DNA of 64,000 bases from Mantamonas sphyraenae (GCA_026936335.1 JAPMXV010000010.1:1-64000), one strand, 5' to 3'; numbered from the stretch's first letter, positions 31,314 through 41,911 are shown. Translations and numbers: made by a program. The notes: generated by a model not told the origin, from the sequence alone.

Positions 31314-33946
31314 TCATTCCTCAAAATCATTCACGATTGTCACGCCACCCACAGAAAACTGCTCGTCGTCGCCTGCGTCATCACCCTCAAACCCGTCCAG
31401 TTCCACAGGGTGCTCCAACTCGCTCTCCAGCGCCGTCTTGAGCGAGTCGAAAAAGTCGGCAAACTCAAACTGGTCGCCGCCATCGCAACGTGCCTCGAGC
31501 ACGCGCGTGTCGTCCTTGCCCTTCAGGATGTGCAGCACAACCTGCAGCGACTCGTCACGGTCTTCCACGTGCTCGTCCTCGTCGGCCTCGTCCTCGTCCG
31601 ACGTCTCGTCGCCCACAGTCATCTGCAGCTCATACGCGTTCTTGTTCAGCGCATAGTTTGTTGTCCCCTTTGCATCTGCGTTCTTCTTGTCCTCCAGGTG
31701 CATCACCGTTGCCTCAAACATCTCCACAGCGCTCGCCTTGCTGGTCATGCGGAAAGGGTTGTCCACGTTGTCCACCACGGAAAACAGCTGCACCATGCCT
31801 GCGCTGTGCAGCTCGCTGCCCAGCGACTGCTCCAGCTCGCTCGGCAGGCCGCGGTACGCAATCTCGTCGTCGTCAAACCCGTCCACCGCAATCATGTCGT
31901 CCTCCAAGCGGTCGCCGCTCTCTGCAGTCACCTCCACCGCGTTCGGCTTCAGCGGGTCAAACGGCAGGCCTCGGAACACACCGCCATCCTCCTCGTCAAA
32001 CACAATCTTGCCGTCCTCGTCCAGCTGGAACTCAAACGCCGTGTCGCCGCCCTGCGCATATGTCGATGCCTTTTGTGCCTCGGCGTTGAACTCCTTCACC
32101 TTGTCGCCGCCGGTCGACTCGGTGCTGCCGTCCTCTGTGCTCTCGCCTGCCGTCGAGGACGAACGGGACGATGACGCTCCCTGGCGCACCGCCGTCGAAA
32201 CGGGCGCCATCGACGATGACGTGCTGCCCTTGGATGCGTCGCGGTGCACCTCGCTGCCCGAGCTGCTTGCTTCCTTCATCGACACGCCCGACGTCTCCTC
32301 CTCGTCCTCCTTTGCCGACGAGCTGCTGCTCATCTGCTCCTCCACCAGATTGCCTGCCAGGTAGTCCACCATCTGCTCGTGCGTGTAGCGCATCCACGGG
32401 TGATTCTTGATCTCGTCAAACGTCGCGCGGTTCGCCGGGTCCGGGTCCATCATGCGCGCCAGCAGGTCTGTCACGCCCGTGTAGCGTCGTTCCAGATCCT
32501 TAGGCCACGGGAACTCCCCCTTGGCCATCAACGGCCAGTTCGGGTCTTTCTCCAGGTTCGGCTTGAACGGGTAGTCGCACGCGAGCGTCACGTACAGAAG
32601 CACACCCAGCGAAAAGATGTCCGATGCAAACCCGTTGTAGCTCGCACGGCTCTGCATCCACCCAAACACCTCCGGCGCCATGTACTTGCGCGTGCCGCAG
32701 AAGCCCTTGATCGTCGCCTCGTCGTCCTCCACCTTGGTCGACAAACCGAAATCGCACAGCTTCAGGTTCCCCTCCTCGTCCAGCAGGATGTTCTCCAGCT
32801 TCAGATCGCGGTGCACCACCTTGGCCTGGTGGCAGTGCTCAAGGCCCGACATCAGCTGCCTGAAGCAGCTCTTGGCCACCTCGTTGTCGAAGCGGCGTCG
32901 GCGACGCTTGTTGTCGTTCACCTTGGAAAAGAACGCTCCGCCCTTGCACAGTTCAATCACAAGGTAAAAGTTCTTGCTGTCCGACATCACGTCCAGCAGG
33001 TTCACCACATTCTTGTGGCGCAACAGACTCATGTTGTAGATCTGCCCCCCCGCCAGCGGCCAGCGTTGTGTCAGTCTTAGTTCTCCTTGCGCCACCGCAT
33101 TGCCTCCTCACCACATTCTCTTCCGCCCACCTCCCTCTTCTCTCTCTCGTCTCCTCGTCCACTGCCTCCCACACCACACACCCCACCCTGGCCCGCCCGT
33201 TCCCACCCTTCCCACACGCCGCGGAGGCTATCTCTCGGGAATTCATCACGAGAATTCCCACCTCACCCGAACTGCACTCACCTCCTTCGTCACGTATTTC
33301 TCGTTCGCGCTCTTGTCCAGGACCTTGATGGCCACCTCCTTGCCTGTGCGCACATGCTTTGCAGGCACCACCATGCCGTATGCACCTGTATGTCCCCTAT
33401 TGCGTCAGCTACGCCCCTCCTGCGCACCTTGCCAAAAAGCTCCTGCTCGCTTCTCAATTCCCCTTCCAAAAAACTCACCCTTGCCGAGAGCACGCACTCC
33501 GTACTTGCCTGTGCCCGTTGGTATGTGTTGCGTGTGAACCCACACACCCGTTGCCGTGTCAGCAATCTCCCTCCCTTCCTCGCCCAGCCGCTACGACCGC
33601 TGCCCTCCACCCCCAAACCGCGTTTGATCTTTCGCCCCTCTTTTCCTGCGCGCACCGCCTGCCCGGCTCAAACGCGGCCTTGACACTTCCCAAACCCGCT
33701 ACCCATCGCCTCCTCACACTTTCATGCACATGTGTACACCAGTTGCACACACATACACCCTTTGCGCCACCAAAGCTGTGCCACGCTCGCAAACATCATC
33801 TTCGCAAACACACCGCTCCCGAACGCCGAAGCGTATCTCCTACTCCACCACGCTTCCAACCCTTCTGCTCACTCACCAGAGGCTGTCTCCAGAATGTCGT
33901 TCGAGTTGTGCTTGGGCTTGACGCTGTATGACCCGATGCGCACCAT
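31314..33946 (-). CDS. CAMK-group Ser/Thr kinase with KA1-like C-terminus
   Basis: Four exons, 33946-33877, 33508-33479 (30 bases), 33385-33282 and 33041-31314, give 643 residues and assemble an intact kinase domain: ALGKGAYGMVV, Lys54 in VAIKVLDK, HRDLKLEN at 145, DFG at 165 and an activation loop GFCGTRKYMAPEV. An unusual RRRRR run lies between helices of the large lobe. A long Ser/acidic linker follows. The last 150 residues resemble the KA1-type tail of CHK1, AMPK and CIPK kinases (NPFRMTSKASAVEMFEATV and the final GGDQFEFADFFDSLKTAL). This suggests a CHK1- or SNF1/CIPK-related kinase whose tail gives autoinhibition or membrane binding. No clear CBL-binding NAF motif is seen. All catalytic residues are present, so it should be active. 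Confidence 0.87.
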
Positions 33947-34064
33947 GTTGTCTTTCTTTGTCTGGTCGAGTTGGCGAGACGGGGGCCTCCCCATCTCGCC
34001 CATCTGAAATCAACCAACCACTTCTGCATCCTGCAGTTCTGATCTTCACCACCCCGTACTCAAC
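33947..34064. promoter_or_regulatory. Bidirectional promoter, KA1 kinase / propeller protein
   Basis: 118 bases between divergent start codons. No TATA box is seen. Confidence 0.4.
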
Positions 34065-37000
34065 ATGTCACCGCGTGCTCGACCCTCCGGGCTCGCCACC
34101 CCTGTCCTTCTTGTCATCTTGTGCTTCTGCATGAATTCTGTGCACACAATTTTCTCAACCCCTCTGGCCGGAGAACCGGTCATCCAGGTCACTGGCGACA
34201 ACAATGTCACCTTTACCAATGTCTATTTTCGCACCTCCGTGACTCCCAACACATGGATGGTCACAGGCACCACCAAGGCTAGCGAAGTGTTCGGCAGCAA
34301 CACGAAAGGCGCCACCGACTTTTTCCTGCGTGAGTACTCCCAGAACGCGCAGCCTATTGGCACTGCCGTACTGCAGGGAGGCACTGGAGACGATGTTGCA
34401 AACGGTGCAGACTATTACACCAGCGCACACATGGCCTCCGGCTACACCGGCACCGGCAACTTTGGTGGATCTTCGCGAACCCACGACGAACCCTTTGTCG
34501 TGCGCTACGACACCAACACGGACCTGCAGTTCACTCGCGTCATGCAGACTACGGCAGATACACGCTACCTCGCTGCACACGAACGCATTGGCTACTGGGC
34601 TGTCGGATGGACCCGTGGCAACTTTACGGGCCACACCAACGTTCACAAAGGCGGCATGGACCTCGTTCTCGCCAAGCACGGCAGCTCAAACACAGCCCCG
34701 AACCTGTACACCTTTGGAGACGCAAACGACGAGGTCGCCACCTGCATCACAGGCCATTTCAACCTCGCCGTAGGTGGCTGGACCACGGGTGCATTTGGGC
34801 ACAACAACACGAAACCAAACGCAGGCGGAAAGGACGCCCTCCTTCTGCGCATCGATGTCGACAACGGCAACGAACTGTGGCGCACCCAATTTGGCGGAAC
34901 TGGCGACGACATCGTCACCAGCGTTCACATGGCTGGTTCCAACGCAGAGCGCACCGTCGTGTGCGGCACCACAACTGCTGCCGTCGATCCCTCCACATCC
35001 TACGCTGGTGGTCCCCGCGATATTTTTGTGGCTGTCTATGACCTCGGCCTCAACCATGTCCGCAAGTTCATCCGCCACCTCGGCACCTCTGGCGACGACT
35101 GGGATCCCGTCTGTTACCAGCACCCGGGCAACACCTACGTCTATGTTGTCGGCAAGACCACCGGAAACATTCTTCCCAGCAATGACAACGTTGCCGGAAG
35201 TCCCAACACCTTTATCATTGCCCTCAACAGCCAGACCGGCGAAGCAGTCCTCCAGCGCTACCTTACCAAGGGCTTCGCCGCAGACATCCGCTCCATCACC
35301 AGCAACAGCACCCACCTCATGCTTGCTGGCGCCACCACAAACTCCATGGATGGGGTTGAACGCACCTTTACCCAAACCGCAGGTGTGCTCACCGTCATCA
35401 GCAAAGATCTCTTCCCGGCCGTTGCCACCCCGACGCCAACCCCGACGCCCCAGAGCAACGACCCCACCCCGACCCCGACCTTCAGCCCCTCCAATGATCA
35501 TCCTTCCCCGACCCCGCTGCCGTTTGCATGCTACCGCTTTCAGAATTGCAGCTCCTGCACCGCGCAGACCATCTGCGGATGGTGCGAGTCCAACAGCGAA
35601 TGCTACGAAGGCACACGTGCCGGTCCCAAGAGCCACCACGACGGAGACGCCCCTCCCACTTGCGATGTATGGCGCTATGACGTTTGCGACGACGGCGGAG
35701 CCGTTGTTGCTGGCATCGTCACCGGCGTCGTTGTCACAGGCGCTGCTCTCGGTGTAGCCAGTGCCAGCTCTGCCTCGTCTTCTGCTGGCAGCGCCAGTGG
35801 CTCTGGTGGAGGCGGCGGAGGCGCAGGAGGCGCAGGCGGAGGTCCCGCCGGCTCGGCCGCTCCGGCCACCCAGCCGGCCCCAGGCCCAGCTGTCGTCCTC
35901 TGGCTCTTGCTGGAACGGCTACAGTTTGTGGCCATCCTGCCCTTCCTCTCGGTCACCCTGCCCGAGGTCCTTGTCGGCTTTTCCAACACCTTTGCATGGA
36001 CAAACCTGGGCTTCCAGGTGCCCTGGCCCTGCCCGTCCACAGCCTCGGGCTCGGCGGCAAACACTGCTGCCGCACGTCGTCTCCTTGACATCGGTCAGTA
36101 TGCAAAGAGCACCGGATGCCCGCCCGAAGACCTTTTCGGCAGTTCCATCTTCTTCTTTGCCCTCTTTCAGACTTTGATCGCTGTCCTCGGCGCTCTGGTC
36201 TCCTTTGTCCTTCGTCTCGAGCAATTTGGCAAGCGTGATCAGCTTGCCAACAAGATCAAGCGCAAGGCACGTGGTTTCCAGATCCGCTTCAGCGCTGTCA
36301 CCTTTTTCGGTCTCACCGTCACCACCTGCTACCAGATGGCCTTTGCCGGCCCCTCTCCCGAGCAACAAGCCTCTCTTGCATTTGCAGTCATCAACTTCCT
36401 CCTTTTCTGCATCGGATTCCCTCTCTTTGTGGCCCGAGTTCTCCTGCGGGACGGCAAGGAAGTGTCCGCGCGTGCCGAGGAGAGCTTTGTTGACATCTAC
36501 GGATGCCTCTACCTGGACTTTTCCAAGGACAACTGGTTCTACGGCGTCCTCTTTGTCGTGCGACGTCTGCTCATGGCCATGACGCTCGGTTTTGGTGCAC
36601 GCTCACCCGAAGGCCAGTTTGCCGTGCTCATCATTGCCCAGGTGGTCTTTGTCGCTGCCGTCTTGCGCAAACCCTATCAAGACAAGATCCACAACTACGT
36701 GCGCATCGGTGGCTCCTTCATCGACCTGCTCTCCGTCCTCATTCTGACACACTATCTGGACCCTGCCAACGCGGGCCAGCCAGGAGCTGGCACCGCCGTC
36801 GTCGTCTTCCAGGCACTCACTCTGCTGGCCAAGCTGGCCGTATACGCCTCTGTCATGCGCATGAAGCTGCGCGCACTCTTTGTGGCCGTCTGGGAGAAGC
36901 TGCGATCCCTGTTCAAGCGTGGCGAGGCCCAAACCAGCGACGCTGAAGCAGACAACATGGAGAGCAACAAGCAGACTGACAAAGAGCAGGTGCACATCGA

Positions 37001-37496
37001 TGTGGCCGACTCTGGTGACAAGACCAGCGCCGACGAACTCGATGAGGAGGAGCCTGTCAAGCCTAGCGCGAAGGGCGACCATGCTGCGCCACCTGCTGCC
37101 AAGAGCCCTGCCAAGAAAGGCAGCAAGGCAAAGGCAAAGGCGGACAGCAAGGAGGAAGAAGAGCCGGAGGAGGAGGAGGAAGAGGATGAGGACGAGGAGG
37201 AGGACGAGAAGCAGCCTGCCAAGAAGTCGTCTCAGCTCAAGGCCAAGCCGCGCGGCAGCATGGACAAGGCCCGCAAGAGCGTGACAAGCCCCGCGGCAGC
37301 ATGGACAAGGCCCGCAAGAGCGTTGACAAGCCCCGCGGCAGCATGGACAAGGCCCGCAAGAGCGTCGACAAGCCCCGTGGCAGCATGGACAAGGCCCGCA
37401 AGAGCGTCGACAAGCCCCGTGGCAGCATGGACAAGTCCCGCAAGAGCGTCGACAAGCCCCGTGCCTCCGTTGACGAGCAGACCACCGAATGAGTAA
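34065..37496 (+). CDS. Secreted beta-propeller, PSI, multi-pass membrane protein
   Basis: Single-exon frame of 1143 residues. A signal peptide covers about residues 1-28 (hydrophobic VLLVILCFCM). Residues about 40-450 hold SBBP-type beta-propeller repeats, seen as GGTGDD, RTQFGGTGDDIV and LGTSGDDWD with intervening short strands, as in bacterial-like extracellular propellers. A TP-rich stalk precedes a Cys-rich PSI-like knot at about 489-515 (CYRFQNCSSC, CGWCESNSECYEG). A first hydrophobic helix (about 545-565) and a Gly-rich linker lead to about seven hydrophobic segments between 600 and 960, an organisation like TRP-like or polycystin-type membrane proteins of protists. The cytosolic tail is acidic, then Lys-rich, then repetitive. 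The predicted protein is a cell-surface receptor or channel of unknown ligand. The final 75 or so residues are read in a shifted frame caused by a 1-base loss in the 42-base repeats. Confidence 0.75.
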   Translation: MSPRARPSGLATPVLLVILCFCMNSVHTIFSTPLAGEPVIQVTGDNNVTFTNVYFRTSVTPNTWMVTGTTKASEVFGSNTKGATDFFLREYSQNAQPIGTAVLQGGTGDDVANGADYYTSAHMASGYTGTGNFGGSSRTHDEPFVVRYDTNTDLQFTRVMQTTADTRYLAAHERIGYWAVGWTRGNFTGHTNVHKGGMDLVLAKHGSSNTAPNLYTFGDANDEVATCITGHFNLAVGGWTTGAFGHNNTKPNAGGKDALLLRIDVDNGNELWRTQFGGTGDDIVTSVHMAGSNAERTVVCGTTTAAVDPSTSYAGGPRDIFVAVYDLGLNHVRKFIRHLGTSGDDWDPVCYQHPGNTYVYVVGKTTGNILPSNDNVAGSPNTFIIALNSQTGEAVLQRYLTKGFAADIRSITSNSTHLMLAGATTNSMDGVERTFTQTAGVLTVISKDLFPAVATPTPTPTPQSNDPTPTPTFSPSNDHPSPTPLPFACYRFQNCSSCTAQTICGWCESNSECYEGTRAGPKSHHDGDAPPTCDVWRYDVCDDGGAVVAGIVTGVVVTGAALGVASASSASSSAGSASGSGGGGGGAGGAGGGPAGSAAPATQPAPGPAVVLWLLLERLQFVAILPFLSVTLPEVLVGFSNTFAWTNLGFQVPWPCPSTASGSAANTAAARRLLDIGQYAKSTGCPPEDLFGSSIFFFALFQTLIAVLGALVSFVLRLEQFGKRDQLANKIKRKARGFQIRFSAVTFFGLTVTTCYQMAFAGPSPEQQASLAFAVINFLLFCIGFPLFVARVLLRDGKEVSARAEESFVDIYGCLYLDFSKDNWFYGVLFVVRRLLMAMTLGFGARSPEGQFAVLIIAQVVFVAAVLRKPYQDKIHNYVRIGGSFIDLLSVLILTHYLDPANAGQPGAGTAVVVFQALTLLAKLAVYASVMRMKLRALFVAVWEKLRSLFKRGEAQTSDAEADNMESNKQTDKEQVHIDVADSGDKTSADELDEEEPVKPSAKGDHAAPPAAKSPAKKGSKAKAKADSKEEEEPEEEEEEDEDEEEDEKQPAKKSSQLKAKPRGSMDKARKSVTSPAAAWTRPARALTSPAAAWTRPARASTSPVAAWTRPARASTSPVAAWTSPARASTSPVPPLTSRPPNE
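37248..37466 (+). repeat. 42-base coding minisatellite with 1-base slip
   Basis: Five tandem copies of a 14-codon unit encoding MDKARKSVDKPRGS; ATGs fall at 37260, 37301, 37343, 37385 and 37427. The first spacing is 41 bases rather than 42, because GCGTGACAAG stands where the other units read GCGTTGACAAG or GCGTCGACAAG. In frame the repeat is Lys/Arg-rich with RKS, a potential basophilic kinase site. After the slip it is read as a Trp/Ala/Pro-rich alternative. Confidence 0.9.
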
Positions 37497-37577
37497 ACTC
37501 TGCGAGTGCAATCAATCACCCTGACATGAACCACCTCCACACCACACAACAAAACTCCGCTCCGCTCCGGTCAAAAG

Positions 37578-40500
37578 ATGGCAGAAGACGTCGAGGAAAC
37601 CCAATGGGACGACCTGGACGACTCCTCTGTTATCTCCGACCTGCTGGAGCGCTATATTAGCTCCAACATGTCCAACTCCACAGGCATCACCGTTCTGGAA
37701 ACTCGGCGGCCGCACAGCAAACGTCGATCGGCTCGCCGCAAGACCCGCAGTCGCCAGCACCAGAGTGCATCGCGTAACAACCTCGAAGAATCGCTTACTA
37801 CACTCACCGGGATCACAGGAACTCAGATGCGGCCCATCATCGACGCACGATACGCCGCTCTGACCCGACCGAAAACCAGCAACGGCCTCCTTCGTCTCGG
37901 CAAGCCCCGCAACAGCCCACGCACCCCGCGTGCATCCTCACGCGCCACCCACCACGACTCCCCTGTACACTATGTCGATATTCAAGTCACTCCACTCAGC
38001 CCGCGTCCAGGTACCTCCGCCTCCAGCAGCCGCACGTTACCCAAGCTCACCCACCCGGGTCTGCACACTCCACTGGCCCCGACGCCACCTCGTGCCTCCA
38101 CTGCCCATCCCTCGCCCCGTGTACATACATCATTGGCGCGCCAGACTCTGCCCAAACCTCCTGCTGCCTTGCGCAAGGACCGCTCTCCCCGCAAACGCAT
38201 CACCCTCGACGATTTGGGTCTCCAAACCGCCGGAGCACGCCTCCACTCACCCAGAAACCCCACGTCGTCCAACGTAGTTGCATCGGCCTCTTCGTCCGCA
38301 TCCCACGTTCTCGCATCACCCAGCAGCCATAGCGAGCAGGACCGGCAGAGTTTGACCCTGGACGCGGACGACGACAACGACGACAACGACAACAAAGACG
38401 ACGACGATGATGACATGCTCATGCCTTTGCAGCAGCCAATGCCCATGGACAATATGGCTGCTCCCAGTCAGCCAGACACGGTGGCCATCCAGGTGCCCTA
38501 CCTCGTCGCAAAGGCCGTCGATTCCCACGCTGACGACGGCGACGTCCTCTACCTACCCATCTTCTTCAACGTGGCTGGAAAATCGCGCGGTGGCACATTC
38601 AACCAGCCTCGTGACCCTTCCATGCCCCAACTCTCTCTCCCCGTCCACATGGGCGTGAAAACAGGTGCTTGGAACCAGGATGTTCGCCGTTGGATGCCCT
38701 ACCTCCTCGACCAGCTCGGCCTGCCCACCACAGAGGGCAACGTGCGCCGATACCGCATGTTTGCCCCATTTCAGGGTTGCGTCATACGTTCAGTCCACCA
38801 GATCCAGGGGATGGAAGGCTGGCGTCGCGTCTTTGTTCTCACCTTTCTGCGCACCTTTTCCGTGGCCCCCTCTCGCTCTCAATCCAAGCAGGTGTCACCA
38901 AGCGCGTCGGGCACAGTCACACCCAAGCACATGCCTCTTTCACGCGGCGCTCGCCAGCTCCAAGCGGCCCGCCGCGAAGAGGAGCTTCGCCAAGCGCTCA
39001 ATCGCATCAACGGCGTCTTGGACGAAGGCGACGTGGGATCCGACGAACTTGCGCACTTGGCCAACGAAGAAGAGGCTCAGGCCGTTGTGGATGAAGACAA
39101 CGCAGGCAATGACACAGACGGCAACATGATCGCTGCCTTTGACTACAACTCGTTCCTGACGCTGGACGAGCAGCAAAGAGCCGTGCGTCGCTGTATACAC
39201 TGCGACGCCATGTTTTCTCAGCAGAGTCTGCACACAGACCCGAGTCAGGCACACTGCTCCTGGCACCCGGGCCGTTTCATGTTTGGCCGCTGGACCTGTT
39301 GCAAGAGCTTCAAACGCAACGATCCCAGCGAGCACTGCGAGCACGGCACGCACACAGGTCTCTATATTGTGCCTGTACGCATGCATGCTCACCAGCACGT
39401 GGCCGAGCTCGAGGACAAGCTGGACAAGGCTTCCATCCATCTCAACTCCATCTCCAACGCAGACATGACCATCCTCGCCGAGCAGGCTGCCGAACAGCTG
39501 CAAACGCAGCACGCTCTCGACGATGATCAACACATTGCCTCGTCCATCCCTCTGTCCAAGCAGCAGCCAGGCGTGTCAGGCTCGGCGCACCCCGCTCGAC
39601 GTCAGCGAAGACCGCGTGCCCTCCTTCGCATTTTCTTCAACCACACCAGCCAAGGCCACCGTGGAGGCCTTCACGTGGATAGCCCGTCGCCTCCCACCCT
39701 GAGCATGTCCGTCCATGTCGACGGCAAAAATGGCACCGACACACGGCGCGTCGTGAAGCGCATCACCAAGAAGCTGGGCATGCCTGCTGATCGTGCACGC
39801 TCTCTCGTTCTTTATTCCCCTTGGTACGGCATTCTCATCGACGATGTGCGCCTGCTCCACGCCTTGTCCAACGAGAACAAACAAGACGTCGTTCTGGTCT
39901 CCACCTCGTCGCTGCAGCAGCACGACGACAGCGCACAGCCCACAACCACGCCCAACACACCCAAGGACGGCCCTGTTACGCCCAAGGGCCCTCTGGCACG
40001 GCGTGGTCGTGAAATCCAGTTGATGCGAGAGCACAGCTTCATGTCGCAATCCAGCACCGCGGAGTCGGACTTTGGTTCAACCACAATGCCAATGAGTCCC
40101 CTATCTCCTCGTCGTATGCCGCTGGCCAGGCCCATGGTCAAGCAGTACTCCATGCCCTTGGGCCCTGGCTCTGTGGCAAGCGACGCCGGCAGCGAGGACA
40201 CCACACATACAAACACCTCCGACCTGTCCCCGGCTGAGCTGCTAGCCTTGTGCAACCAAAACAGGCGACACAACCACCTGTTGCCTCCCAAGTCCCAAGA
40301 GAGCGAGGCATCTGATGACAACCCCGACTCGGACGACGCCGCACCGCAGGTTCCCGAGGTGACCAATGTGCTCGAGGACGACTTTGCACAGGTTGCACAG
40401 GACGACACATCCGCCACTGCCGCTGTTGCCACACAGGACGATGCTTCAGAGGATCGTGTCGAGTCCCTCGAGACCTTGTCCCGGCGCATGCTGGACACCC

Positions 40501-41867
40501 ACGAGCGCACGTCTTTTGCCGAGCGCTTCGACTACACGCTGTTCCTCACCAGCGCCGAGCAGGAAAGGGTGTGGCGCAAGTGCACCGATTGTGGGAACGA
40601 TCAGGTGAGTGTGGCATCGCGCATGGAATCCAGTTGCACGCGACACGTTGGCCAGTTCCGATTCGGCCGCTGGACGTGTTGCCAGAGCATGGTGCGCAAA
40701 GACAAGGGTTGTGTCGAGTCGCACCATCGCATGCAAAACACACGCTTGGTCGTGCCCATCCAGATGGACGTCACTCTGGACTTGTCTGAGCTCTCGCTGG
40801 ACGGGATGACCCTGGGCGACGGCACAACTACAGGCATCACAGGTCCGCGAGAGCTGGGCGAGCGCATGGGCGCTGAAGATCTTTATCCCGAACAGAACGA
40901 GCTGTTTGTGGTCGATTCCGAGGGTCTGCTCAAGATGAAGGAGGCGCTGTCAGAGACGCCTGACAAGCTCGAGGTCGAGCCAAGCCCGCTGGATGCCATC
41001 AGTGCCACCACGGGGGCCAGTTCCATGGCCATGCCCTGGGCCACCGAGGACCCTCTCGGCCTGTTTACCACCGAGACGGTGCAGCTGGAGCAGGGACATG
41101 ACGTCACCCTCATCAACGACGTTCGCTTCACTGGTACAGCCTGGATGCAGATGCACGCCGTCATGCCCAACCTCTACGAAAACGCATCTAACGAAGGCGA
41201 CGGCGACGGCGACATGGATGCCGTGCGCACTCGTCGCAAGCTCTTGCGCACAACATCGAGCGACGCCTTTGATCGCAACGCCCTTTCCAGTGCGCTCTCC
41301 AAGCAGATCCAGCGTCCACGCAGCATCAGCGTCAACAGTCCGCTGCAACCGCGCACGAGCCCACCACGCAACAAGATGGTCCGCAAGGCGAGCATTCACG
41401 ACCATCGCCGTGAAGCCGTGGCTGCCGTCCATGCGCTCTCGCTCGCCAACCAATCCGACGGTGACGACAGAGACATACCAAGCGCACTGCCAGGTCACTT
41501 GGCCTTTGAGCAGGGGATCTTTGAGCAGGACATGTGGCGTCCCAACACCGTGGTGGATTCTGCCACTCAAGTGGAGCTTGTCTTTACGACCGACGAGGAT
41601 GCCCACTACGGAGAATTCAATGTGTTTGTCCCCGACGTGCGCCGTGAAGGCCAGTCGATCAACGCCGCAGTACGTTCTCAAGCTGCTCAGCATGCAAGCA
41701 GGCACCTGTACACATCGCAACAGATGTACGCCCACGCCATCCGCTCGTTGCTGGCGCACGACGCACGAAACTCCCCGTTCATCCTCAGCCACCCTGTGAG
41801 TGAGTGGGTCTTTGGTACGGATGGCATGTTTTGCACCACCGACGAATGGGAGGAGGGCATGGAATGA
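37578..41867 (+). CDS. Double DCX-like / CHORD-like zinc module protein
   Basis: Single open frame of 1429 residues with an internal duplication of two module types. DCX-like segments lie at about 302-430 (PIFFNVAGKSRGG, VRRYRMFAPFQG) and about 675-780 (LLRIFFNHTSQGHRGG, ARSLVLYSPWYG); the pattern of a basic strand, a helix ending LLDQLGL and a final strand resembles doublecortin domains, but this is tentative. Each is followed by a zinc-binding motif at about 523-610 and 985-1070: C-x2-C, then C-x2-H, F-x-FGRWTCC, and a later C and H. This closely resembles a CHORD domain (C-x2-HPG, WSCC). The two zinc modules share YNSFLT/YTLFLT lead-ins and end VP-V/I-x-M. N-terminal and linker regions are Ser/Arg- and Asp-rich. 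A microtubule-associated role is inferred from the possible DCX fold only. Confidence 0.65.
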   Translation: MAEDVEETQWDDLDDSSVISDLLERYISSNMSNSTGITVLETRRPHSKRRSARRKTRSRQHQSASRNNLEESLTTLTGITGTQMRPIIDARYAALTRPKTSNGLLRLGKPRNSPRTPRASSRATHHDSPVHYVDIQVTPLSPRPGTSASSSRTLPKLTHPGLHTPLAPTPPRASTAHPSPRVHTSLARQTLPKPPAALRKDRSPRKRITLDDLGLQTAGARLHSPRNPTSSNVVASASSSASHVLASPSSHSEQDRQSLTLDADDDNDDNDNKDDDDDDMLMPLQQPMPMDNMAAPSQPDTVAIQVPYLVAKAVDSHADDGDVLYLPIFFNVAGKSRGGTFNQPRDPSMPQLSLPVHMGVKTGAWNQDVRRWMPYLLDQLGLPTTEGNVRRYRMFAPFQGCVIRSVHQIQGMEGWRRVFVLTFLRTFSVAPSRSQSKQVSPSASGTVTPKHMPLSRGARQLQAARREEELRQALNRINGVLDEGDVGSDELAHLANEEEAQAVVDEDNAGNDTDGNMIAAFDYNSFLTLDEQQRAVRRCIHCDAMFSQQSLHTDPSQAHCSWHPGRFMFGRWTCCKSFKRNDPSEHCEHGTHTGLYIVPVRMHAHQHVAELEDKLDKASIHLNSISNADMTILAEQAAEQLQTQHALDDDQHIASSIPLSKQQPGVSGSAHPARRQRRPRALLRIFFNHTSQGHRGGLHVDSPSPPTLSMSVHVDGKNGTDTRRVVKRITKKLGMPADRARSLVLYSPWYGILIDDVRLLHALSNENKQDVVLVSTSSLQQHDDSAQPTTTPNTPKDGPVTPKGPLARRGREIQLMREHSFMSQSSTAESDFGSTTMPMSPLSPRRMPLARPMVKQYSMPLGPGSVASDAGSEDTTHTNTSDLSPAELLALCNQNRRHNHLLPPKSQESEASDDNPDSDDAAPQVPEVTNVLEDDFAQVAQDDTSATAAVATQDDASEDRVESLETLSRRMLDTHERTSFAERFDYTLFLTSAEQERVWRKCTDCGNDQVSVASRMESSCTRHVGQFRFGRWTCCQSMVRKDKGCVESHHRMQNTRLVVPIQMDVTLDLSELSLDGMTLGDGTTTGITGPRELGERMGAEDLYPEQNELFVVDSEGLLKMKEALSETPDKLEVEPSPLDAISATTGASSMAMPWATEDPLGLFTTETVQLEQGHDVTLINDVRFTGTAWMQMHAVMPNLYENASNEGDGDGDMDAVRTRRKLLRTTSSDAFDRNALSSALSKQIQRPRSISVNSPLQPRTSPPRNKMVRKASIHDHRREAVAAVHALSLANQSDGDDRDIPSALPGHLAFEQGIFEQDMWRPNTVVDSATQVELVFTTDEDAHYGEFNVFVPDVRREGQSINAAVRSQAAQHASRHLYTSQQMYAHAIRSLLAHDARNSPFILSHPVSEWVFGTDGMFCTTDEWEEGME

Positions 41868-41911
41868 AACGAAGAACCGCGCTCGCTGCGCGCGCCCCGG
41901 TCCAAGGACAC

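Noticed and set aside
37248-37466. Regular 42-base repeats considered as a CRISPR-like array
   Set aside because: Units are contiguous without spacers, lie in a eukaryotic coding frame and encode a peptide repeat.
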